Part shown: in pieces, positions 1 to 4,609 of the stretch | How the letters are laid out: each line of letters opens with the position of its first letter | How positions within the stretch are numbered: position 1 is the first letter of the stretch | Source of the DNA: UMGS1532 sp045594795 | GTDB lineage: Bacteria > Bacillota > Clostridia > Oscillospirales > Acutalibacteraceae | Direction of reading: 5' to 3' | Assembly (NCBI GenBank): GCA_045594795.1 | Contig: JAZNZF010000011.1 | Location: forward strand, 1 to 10,887 | Length of the DNA stretch: 10,887 bases | Program-made: the position numbers and the translations under genes | Notes under the pieces: model-generated | The model's database searches: none | What the model was told of the DNA's origin: nothing | Seen by the model: the letters and a program-made list of their open reading frames with translations, nothing else

Positions 1-45
1 TTTGGGAACTAGATGCCGCAGGTTCGAGTCCTGTCACCTCGACCA
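1..45 (+). tRNA. tRNA-Pro (anticodon TGG), 3' part only
   Basis: The window opens in the anticodon loop. Bases 1-7 are TTTGGGA, giving anticodon TGG at 3-5, followed by the 3' strand of the anticodon stem (8-12). The T arm is GCAGG / TTCGAGT / CCTGT (18-34). The acceptor 3' strand is CACCTCG (35-41), followed by discriminator A42 and an encoded CCA (43-45). G72 next to A73 implies the C1-G72 pair typical of bacterial tRNA-Pro. The 5' half lies outside the window, so the acceptor pairing cannot be checked. Confidence 0.9.
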
Positions 46-52
46 AAATCGG

Positions 53-88
53 AAATCCGCTGATGAAAATCGGCGGATTTTTGATTTT
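53..88 (+). terminator. Intrinsic terminator after tRNA-Pro
   Basis: An 8-bp perfect stem, AAATCCGC (53-60) with GCGGATTT (73-80), encloses a 12-nt loop. It is followed by a T-rich run, TTGATTTT. It lies 8 nt after the tRNA CCA end, the expected place for a tRNA terminator. Confidence 0.7.
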
Positions 89-103
89 GTACTTTTCATT
101 CTT

Positions 104-190
104 CATTATTCAATATTCATCATTCATTAAGACGGATTTCCGTAATGAATAATGAATATGTAAGCCGCTTCGCTGATGAATAATGAATAA
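104..190. repeat. Palindromic AT-rich repeat built on TGAATAATGAAT units
   Basis: Bases 113-128 pair with 144-159 (ATATTCATCATTCATT against AATGAATAATGAATAT, one mismatch). A small inner hairpin ACGG/CCGT sits at 132-143. The unit ATGAATAATGAATA occurs exactly at 145-158 and again at 176-189, separated by a GC-richer spacer with GCTTCGC. This looks like a degenerate dispersed palindromic or MITE-like element. Similar TGAATAATGAAT palindromes are, as far as I recall, scattered through clostridial genomes, but copy number cannot be judged from this window. Confidence 0.55.
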
Positions 191-268
191 TATAAATACT
201 GCTTTTTTAACGCTTGTGCTTGCGTTTTTCACATTCTCCAGTCGAATTTTAACTGATTCAAAATTATT

Positions 269-305
269 AAACAAACAAATAACATCACTCCTTTCTTGTT
301 TGTTT
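269..305. repeat. 10-bp perfect inverted repeat upstream of the nuclease gene
   Basis: AAACAAACAA (269-278) and TTGTTTGTTT (296-305) are perfect complements around a 17-nt loop. The repeat ends 20 nt before the -35 box of the promoter at 326-354. It could be an operator or a weak A/T-only hairpin. The remainder of the 46-391 gap holds no credible gene. Confidence 0.45.
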
Positions 306-325
306 TTATCATAAAACAGTGCATG

Positions 326-354
326 TTTACTATTGGAAAATTTTATGGTATAAT
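326..354 (+). promoter_or_regulatory. Sigma-A promoter for the zinc-ribbon nuclease gene
   Basis: TTTACT (326-331) is separated by 17 nt from a perfect TATAAT (349-354). The -35 box matches consensus at four of six positions. The predicted transcript starts near 361. It gives a leader of about 30 nt carrying the GAGGTG ribosome binding site at 378-383, 8 nt before the ATG at 392. Confidence 0.65.
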
Positions 355-391
355 TTATAAGTGATAATTTTAAAAGCGAGGTGCCAAGGTT

Positions 392-2062
392 ATGGCAGAA
401 AAGAAATATATAATTGATAATGCCGAACTGATGGCAGAGTGGAACTGGGAAAGAAACAATGAATTAGAATTTGATCCCGAAACTTTAACACTTGGTAGTG
501 GACAAAAGGTATGGTGGACATGCCACAAGGGCCACGAATGGCAAGCGGTGGTTAAAGACAGAACTTATGGACACGATTGTCCTTATTGTTCAGGTAAAAA
601 AGTTTTAAAAGGATATAATGATTTACAAACTGTTAACCCAACTTTAGCAGCAGAGTGGAATTATGAAAAAAATGGTGATTTGAAACCAGATAATTTTACT
701 GTAAATAGCGGACGAAAAGTTTGGTGGAAGTGCAGTAAAGCGCACGAATGGGAAGCGACAATAGCAAATAGAAATAGAAGAAGTGGCTGCCCATATTGTT
801 CAGGTCGGAATGCTGTTATAGGTGAAAACAGTTTACAAATAGTTAATCCAACTTTAGCGAAAGAATGGACTTATGAAAAGAACGGTGGATTAACACCTGT
901 GGGAGTAATGCCTCATAGTGGAAAAAAAGTATGGTGGAAGTGTAACAAGGGGCATGAATGGCAAGCAACGATAAATAGTAGGAACCGTGGAATTGGATGT
1001 CCTATTTGTAATTCAGAACGACAAACTTCTTTCCCTGAATATGCACTTGCATATTATCTTAAAAAGAACGGTTTAGAAGTAGAACATTCGTATAGGGAAC
1101 AAGGTTATGAGTTGGATATATATATTCCTTCTAAAAATATCGCCATTGAATATGATGGGTATTTTTGGCACAAAAATAAAACTAAAAAAGATTTAGAAAA
1201 AAATAAAATGTGCAAAAAAGATGGGATTATATTATATAGGCTTAGAGAAGGAATACCGTCGTTAAATGACAGCTCGATTGATTACGTTGTTCAAAGAAAA
1301 CAAAAAGATTTACCTAAAATACTTAAAGAAGTTTTAAGCAAAATAATAGGAAAAAGTGTTGATGTTAACCTTGAGAGAGATGCTATTGCCATAGAAAACT
1401 TTCGAGAATATACAGAAAAAGGGAACTCTCTTTTGTTTTCTAATCCAACTTTAGCAAAAGAATGGAATTATGAAAAGAACGGCAACTTAAAACCTGAGAA
1501 TTTTTTGGCAAATAGCAATAAAAAAGTATGGTGGAAATGTAGCAAAGGACACGAATGGCAAGCGACTATAAATAGTAGAAATAAAGGAAATGGTTGCCCA
1601 TATTGTTCTGGTCGATATGCTGTTAAAGGTGAAAACGATTTGCAAACAGTTAATCCAACTTTAGCAAAAGAATGGAATTATGAAAAGAATAACGAATTAA
1701 CACCTATGGACGTAATGCCTAATAGTAACAAGAAAGTCTGGTGGAAATGTGGCGAAGGACACGAGTGGCAAGCGACGATAGTTGATAGAAATAGTGGTAA
1801 GGGATGCCCTTATTGTTCCGGTCGATATGCCGTTAAAGGTAAAAACGATTTGCAAACTGTTAATCCCGCTTTAGCAAAAGAATGGAATTATGAAAAAAAT
1901 AATGAATTAACACCTATGGATGTGCTGCCGAATAGTAGCAAAAAAGTATGGTGGAAATGCGGTAATGGACACGAATGGCAAGCAGTAGTATCTAATAGAA
2001 ATAAAGGAAGCTGTTGTCCAATTTGTGCAAAAGAAAAACGCAAGAAAAAAATTGAGATTTAG
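392..2062 (+). CDS. Six-repeat treble-clef zinc-ribbon protein with central Vsr/DUF559-like nuclease domain
   Basis: 556 residues. Six copies of a zinc-ribbon repeat (recognised as the PF14311/DUF4379 type) have the core NPTLAKEWNYEKN...KKVWWKC.KGHEWQA...GCPYC. Each carries a CxxxH...CxxC zinc site: C44/H48/C63/C66, C114/H118/C133/C136, C184/H188/C203/C206, C383/H387/C402/C405, C453/H457/C472/C475 and C523/H527/C542/C545. Between repeats 3 and 4 (about 207-320) lies a restriction-endonuclease-like domain. It shows SFPE (E216), ELDIYIP (D242), AIEYDGYFWH (E253, D255, H260) and YRLREG (282-287), which resemble Vsr and DUF559 nucleases. The likely role is DNA binding and cleavage, perhaps in defence or element biology; that role is inference. 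The start has a good GAGGTG site 8 nt upstream. There is no signal peptide or membrane segment. A DUF2513 gene follows 30 bp downstream, probably co-transcribed. Confidence 0.85.
   Translation: MAEKKYIIDNAELMAEWNWERNNELEFDPETLTLGSGQKVWWTCHKGHEWQAVVKDRTYGHDCPYCSGKKVLKGYNDLQTVNPTLAAEWNYEKNGDLKPDNFTVNSGRKVWWKCSKAHEWEATIANRNRRSGCPYCSGRNAVIGENSLQIVNPTLAKEWTYEKNGGLTPVGVMPHSGKKVWWKCNKGHEWQATINSRNRGIGCPICNSERQTSFPEYALAYYLKKNGLEVEHSYREQGYELDIYIPSKNIAIEYDGYFWHKNKTKKDLEKNKMCKKDGIILYRLREGIPSLNDSSIDYVVQRKQKDLPKILKEVLSKIIGKSVDVNLERDAIAIENFREYTEKGNSLLFSNPTLAKEWNYEKNGNLKPENFLANSNKKVWWKCSKGHEWQATINSRNKGNGCPYCSGRYAVKGENDLQTVNPTLAKEWNYEKNNELTPMDVMPNSNKKVWWKCGEGHEWQATIVDRNSGKGCPYCSGRYAVKGKNDLQTVNPALAKEWNYEKNNELTPMDVLPNSSKKVWWKCGNGHEWQAVVSNRNKGSCCPICAKEKRKKKIEI
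422..1009 (+). repeat. Coding tandem repeats 1-3 (210-bp period)
   Basis: This stretch encodes residues 11-206 of the nuclease protein. The first cysteines of the three repeats are at residues 44, 114 and 184, exactly 70 codons apart. At the DNA level, TAACCCAACTTTAGC at 634 recurs as TAATCCAACTTTAGC at 844, a spacing of 210 bases. The repeats are diverged but have no length changes. Confidence 0.8.
1439..2026 (+). repeat. Coding tandem repeats 4-6 (210-bp period)
   Basis: This stretch encodes residues 350-545. First cysteines are at 383, 453 and 523, again exactly 70 codons apart. TTAGCAAAAGAATGGAATTA occurs identically at 1451, 1661 and 1871. These three copies are closer to each other in DNA than repeats 1-3 are, which suggests more recent duplication or gene conversion. 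Confidence 0.85.
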
Positions 2063-2092
2063 ATATTAAATCTAGGTTATGGGAGTGGTTTT

Positions 2093-2524
2093 ATGCGAAT
2101 AAATATTGATTGCTTAAGGGATGTTCTTCTATATTGTATCAATAATCTTGATTATATTGAAAACGGATATATTTGGAAGTGCCAATATGTTGATTTAGAT
2201 GATATGTACAAATCTGCAGAATTTCAGCAATACAAAAAGAAGGACATAATGTATTCTGTTTTGAAGTTAAAAGAATCTGAATACATAAAGATTTCTTGTG
2301 AACAGCCGAAAGCAGAAACTTACATAGATAGCTGTCTAATAATAGATGTAACGATGAAAGGACATCAATTTGCTGAAAACATTAAAGAGCCTACAGTGTG
2401 GAATAAAACCAAATCTATTGCAAATAAGATTGGGAATCACACTCTCCATTTCCTTGAAGGAATAGCTCACGATGTTGCAGTTGAAATAGCAAAACAAACT
2501 ATCTCAGCGATGATGCAACAATGA
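2093..2524 (+). CDS. DUF2513 domain protein
   Basis: 143 residues. The layout matches DUF2513: an N-terminal helix INIDCLRDVLLYC (3-15), a helix and turn DIMYSVLKLKESEYI (51-65) resembling a winged-helix core, and the signature VTMKGHQFAENIKEPTVW (86-103). A C-terminal amphipathic helix follows (125-141). Family members have no assigned biochemical function and are often found on prophages and small genomic islands; that is general knowledge of the family. The start is set by GGGAG at 2081-2085, 7 nt before the ATG. The gene is 30 bp after the nuclease gene on the same strand with no terminator between, so the two probably form one transcript. A small hairpin (AGATTTA 2055-2061 / TAAATCT 2067-2073) spans the upstream stop codon. 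It might act as a partner or regulator of the nuclease, which is unproven. Confidence 0.75.
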   Translation: MRINIDCLRDVLLYCINNLDYIENGYIWKCQYVDLDDMYKSAEFQQYKKKDIMYSVLKLKESEYIKISCEQPKAETYIDSCLIIDVTMKGHQFAENIKEPTVWNKTKSIANKIGNHTLHFLEGIAHDVAVEIAKQTISAMMQQ

Positions 2525-2595
2525 TAATTTTCAACTTTTTATAATTTCCTACCTCATGTTTTAGGTTGGTTATGAACACCCCACAGATACTAAAC

Positions 2596-2677
2596 CGAAT
2601 AGTAATTAAGACCTTTGTACTGTTTATGACTGCAAAAAACCTAGTATTTATGCGGGTTTGCACTTGATTACTATTCG
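2596..2677. repeat. 15-bp inverted repeat with nested inner repeat
   Basis: CGAATAGTAATTAAG (2596-2610) pairs with CTTGATTACTATTCG (2663-2677) at 14 of 15 positions, and the exception is a G-T wobble. Inside it TGCAAA (2631-2636) pairs with TTTGCA (2657-2662), directly abutting the outer right arm. The pattern suits a structured RNA, a recombinase arm site or the terminus of a mobile element. It lies immediately left of the tRNA-like end at 2680-2692. The 2525-2832 gap contains this element, the terminator at 2696 and the leader of the catalase gene. Confidence 0.7.
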
Positions 2678-2679
2678 CT

Positions 2680-2692
2680 ACTCCGACCAAAA
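2680..2692 (+). other. tRNA-Pro-like 3' end; candidate right attachment site
   Basis: ACTCCGACCAAAA ends like a tRNA-Pro: acceptor strand, G72, discriminator A73, CCA. It matches the tRNA-Pro end at 36-48 (ACCTCGACCAAAA) at 11 of 13 positions, with nine exact in a row (CGACCAAAA, 40-48 and 2684-2692). As with the intact tRNA end, a terminator follows within a few bases. This is what a displaced 3' tRNA fragment left by site-specific integration would look like. The match is short, so chance or a different tRNA-Pro source remains possible. Confidence 0.4.
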
Positions 2693-2695
2693 ATT

Positions 2696-2723
2696 CCAAG
2701 AACGTTAAGTTCTTGGTTTTTTA
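2696..2723 (+). terminator. Intrinsic terminator
   Basis: A perfect 8-bp stem CCAAGAAC (2696-2703) / GTTCTTGG (2709-2716) with a 5-nt loop is followed by TTTTTTA. It would end transcripts from the DUF2513 side. It may originally have been the terminator of a tRNA whose 3' end is at 2680-2689. Confidence 0.85.
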
Positions 2724-2792
2724 TTTATTACCTCTTATTTACCATAAAACGTACTGTATTATTAAAGCGATTGTATATCAGGAGTGTTTTTG

Positions 2793-2828
2793 GTGAGAAT
2801 ATGTAACAACAAATATTTTTGGAGGTAA
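2793..2828 (+). other. Possible 11-codon leader ORF before the catalase gene
   Basis: GTG at 2793 opens a frame reading VRICNNKYFWR and stopping at TAA 2826-2828. It has its own AGGAG (2780-2784) 8 nt upstream. Its last codons run through the GGAGG ribosome binding site (2821-2825) of the next gene, whose ATG is at 2833. Such an arrangement can couple translation. It may also be accidental, since an 11-codon frame carries little statistical weight. Confidence 0.25.
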
Positions 2829-2832
2829 TATA

Positions 2833-3495
2833 ATGTTTAACCACGAAAAAATGCTATTTCATCCCGTCGCAGTAGAAAAACCCAATCCACAATATGCAGC
2901 ACTTTTACAGGAACAACTCGGTGGCGGTAATGGCGAGCTTAAAGCCGCTATGCAATATATGTCGCAAAGCTTTAGAATAAAAGACGCAGAAATCAAAGAC
3001 TTGTTTCTTGATATTGCCGCCGAGGAGTTAGGACATATGGAAATGGTGGCACAGACTATAAATTTACTAAATGGGCACGATGTTGATGCTACAAAGGTAC
3101 CTTTGGGTGAAATTCAGTCACACGTAATTCTCGGTCTTAACCCTGGTCTTATAAATGCTTCGGGGTACTCTTGGACGGGAGACTACGTTACTGTTACGGG
3201 AGATTTGTGCGCAGACCTTCTAAGCAACATTGCATCAGAACAAAGGGCAAAGGTTGTTTATGAATACCTTTATCGTCAAATAGATGATAAGAAGGTGCGC
3301 GAAACTATTGATTTTCTCTTAAATCGAGAAGAAGCGCATAATCAGATGTTCCGTGATGCTTTTAACAAGGTGCAAAACTCAGGCTCTAATAGAGATTTTG
3401 GAACAACGAAGGCAGCAAAAATGTATTTTTCTATGTCAGACCCTGGCCCAAATGCATTTGCCTCGGGCGAAACAAAACCTGTTTCTTTTGAATAA
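2833..3495 (+). CDS. Manganese catalase family protein (CotJC-like)
   Basis: 220 residues with a ferritin-like four-helix di-manganese fold. The expected ligand motifs are all present: GGNGELKAAMQY (E35), EELGHMEM (E65, H68), ASEQRAKVVYEY (E136) and NREEAHNQMF (H169). These match the Glu/Glu-His/Glu/His set of bacterial manganese catalases, which dismutate hydrogen peroxide without haem. It is shorter than full KatN/YdbD-type enzymes (about 270-300) and a little longer than Bacillus CotJC (about 190), so it is a compact member. The tail from about 182 is probably flexible. The start is supported by GGAGG at 2821-2825, 7 nt before the ATG. No cotJA or cotJB lies beside it, and the unit is monocistronic with its own terminator. 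A role in spore coat or oxidative stress defence is inference, and I could not identify a clear sigma-E or sigma-K promoter upstream. Confidence 0.9.
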   Translation: MFNHEKMLFHPVAVEKPNPQYAALLQEQLGGGNGELKAAMQYMSQSFRIKDAEIKDLFLDIAAEELGHMEMVAQTINLLNGHDVDATKVPLGEIQSHVILGLNPGLINASGYSWTGDYVTVTGDLCADLLSNIASEQRAKVVYEYLYRQIDDKKVRETIDFLLNREEAHNQMFRDAFNKVQNSGSNRDFGTTKAAKMYFSMSDPGPNAFASGETKPVSFE

Positions 3496-3497
3496 CG

Positions 3498-3534
3498 AAA
3501 AGCCGCCAGGGTGTTTACACCTTTGGCGGCTTTT
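3498..3534. terminator. Strong, probably bidirectional terminator
   Basis: AAAAGCCGCCA (3498-3508) pairs with TGGCGGCTTTT (3524-3534). An inner GGTG/CACC stem (3510-3521) lies around a TTTA loop. It starts 3 nt after the catalase stop codon. The A-run on the left and T-run on the right let it serve the converging minus-strand gene that ends at 3622 as well. Confidence 0.85.
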
Positions 3535-3621
3535 AATTGTTTAGCTATACGTAGGCCAATCCATTATCACACCGAACTTTTTATTTTTTTGTATTGAATT
3601 TTGTAAGCTAATGCACAACAG

Positions 3622-4152
3622 TCAATACCAGATATCTTTAGGCTCTATTCCGTACAGCAATAAAATACCAATAGCAGCAAGCAAGGCATAATCTGAAATT
3701 TTATTTTTAAGTTTAATCGGGAATTCGCGCGGTTCTATAACATCACCCGTAATAGTTATAATTTTACGTTGCAAACAGATTGATGCTGTGTTCTCTGAAA
3801 TACTTGAAAGAATTAAAGTATCACTTTGCGACATTCCGCACGACAAGGTGGTGATACCGCGTTTTTGAAGCAACTGCAGACCTTTTTTATCGCCCGAAAA
3901 AACGACTCCCTTATAACTGTTCGGTATGTCAAAAATACAATTGTCCCCTATTTCACCAATTAAAACTACAACTCCGTTTCCCCTTGCTATGTTCACCCTT
4001 GTTGAATATTCCACCACCAAAAAGTATGGACTATCAAAAGAATTTTCAATTCTTGTTCCGCATATTGCAACCATACCGTAATGAGCCAATATTCTTTTTA
4101 TTTCTTCTGCAATATAACCGCCCGTAATACCAAACAAAACAACAGTATTCAA
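3622..4152 (-). CDS. Small Mur-ligase-like protein lacking the ATP-binding loop (putative)
   Basis: 176 residues, no membrane segment. Read against Mur ligase central domains, the order of motifs fits. GITGG (8-12) sits where GITGTNGKTT would be, followed by a helix IKRILAHYG and ICGT (30-33). VVEYSTR (46-52) falls at the EVSS position and VVLIGEIGDN (62-71) at the TN..DHLD position. GVVFSGDKKGLQLL (82-95) is at the VxNxDD position, and DYALLAAIGILLLYGIEP (154-171) at the NALAAIAxALxLGI position. The P-loop lysine and catalytic Asp-His are absent, as is a C-terminal ligase domain (usual length about 450-500). It would therefore bind rather than ligate, or do something else. This assignment is my motif alignment by eye. 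The start is TTG, chosen because AGGGG lies 6 nt upstream and the next Met is at residue 27. It is divergent from the DUF378 gene, sharing a 124-bp AT-rich region in which I see no convincing -35/-10 pair. Confidence 0.7.
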   Translation of the reverse strand: MNTVVLFGITGGYIAEEIKRILAHYGMVAICGTRIENSFDSPYFLVVEYSTRVNIARGNGVVVLIGEIGDNCIFDIPNSYKGVVFSGDKKGLQLLQKRGITTLSCGMSQSDTLILSSISENTASICLQRKIITITGDVIEPREFPIKLKNKISDYALLAAIGILLLYGIEPKDIWY

Positions 4153-4276
4153 TGCTTTCCCCTACCAAAATTTTTAAAACAAATATATTTTTTGCTGATA
4201 TTTTTATTATATTCAGGTATATTAAAAGCTTTTTTGGGACAAACTACAACTACACCACAAAAAAAGGAGTGTAATT

Positions 4277-4489
4277 ATGTTTGACAAGCTTTGTTTAATT
4301 CTTTCTATAATCGGCTCGCTTAACTGGGGACTTGTTGGTCTATTTAAATTCGACTTGGTTGCTTGGATATGCGGTGGCTCTGATGCATTATTGGCAAGAA
4401 TTATATATACCGTTATTGCATTAGCAGGTATATGGTGCATATCATTTCTTTTCAGAAGCGACAAAGAGATTATCACCAGGAAAGACTAA
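4277..4489 (+). CDS. DUF378 family small membrane protein (YuzA-like)
   Basis: 70 residues with two hydrophobic helices, about 4-24 and 37-58, and a short charged C-terminal tail SDKEIITRKD. The family signature is clear: IGSLNWGLVGLFKFDLVAWI (12-31) then RIIYTVIALAGIW (41-53). It should sit in the cytoplasmic membrane. The function of the family is unknown. AGGAG at 4265-4269, 7 nt before the ATG, fixes the start. It is a single-gene unit: a hairpin terminator follows 22 bp after the stop. Upstream, TATATT at 4218-4223 with TTGCTG at 4192-4197 is a poor promoter because the spacer is 20 nt, so I leave it uncalled. Confidence 0.9.
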   Translation: MFDKLCLILSIIGSLNWGLVGLFKFDLVAWICGGSDALLARIIYTVIALAGIWCISFLFRSDKEIITRKD

Positions 4490-4511
4490 ATGCGCAAACT
4501 TATTTTTGTAA

Positions 4512-4560
4512 AAAAGCACACTAATCTTTAGACATTAGCTAAAGAATTTGGTGTGCTTTT
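4512..4560 (+). terminator. Intrinsic terminator after the DUF378 gene
   Basis: The outer stem AAAAGCACAC (4512-4521) / GTGTGCTTTT (4551-4560) encloses an inner stem CTTTAG (4526-4531) / CTAAAG (4539-4544). T residues end the structure. It lies 22 bp after the DUF378 stop codon. Confidence 0.8.
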
Positions 4561-4571
4561 TGCTTTTATTG

Positions 4572-4600
4572 TTGACAAAATGCGCATTAAATTTTATTAT
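4572..4600 (+). promoter_or_regulatory. Near-consensus sigma-A promoter pointing antisense into the peptidase gene
   Basis: A perfect TTGACA (4572-4577), a 17-nt spacer and TATTAT (4595-4600) form a strong sigma-A promoter by sequence. The predicted start is near 4607, three bases from the 3' end of the minus-strand M14 peptidase gene (4610). A transcript would run antisense to that gene. I see no plus-strand gene downstream that it would serve. Confidence 0.5.
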
Positions 4601-4609
4601 ATTTATATA

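Noticed and set aside
229..285. 18-codon minus-strand frame with AAGGAGTG directly before its ATG
   Set aside because: The ribosome binding site is too close to the ATG, the frame overlaps the inverted repeat at 269-305, and the peptide is too short to judge.
422..2026. CRISPR-like or non-coding satellite array
   Set aside because: The 210-bp period is a multiple of three, lies in one open frame, and encodes conserved zinc-ribbon repeats; there are no short repeat and unique spacer units.
2499..2699. 66-codon minus-strand frame across the gap between the DUF2513 gene and the catalase gene
   Set aside because: It overlaps the inverted repeat, the tRNA-like end and the terminator read backwards, has no ribosome binding site, and its peptide shows no recognisable domain. 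Reverse complements of tRNA ends often give such spurious frames.
2738..2802. Sigma-A or sporulation sigma promoter for the catalase gene
   Set aside because: TTTACC, TATTAT, TTGTAT and AATATG boxes occur, but none has the right spacing for sigma-A, and the sigma-E/sigma-K consensus is not met.
3353..3544. 63-codon frame inside the 3' end of the catalase gene
   Set aside because: It is a shifted frame of a clearly coding region and runs through the terminator hairpin.
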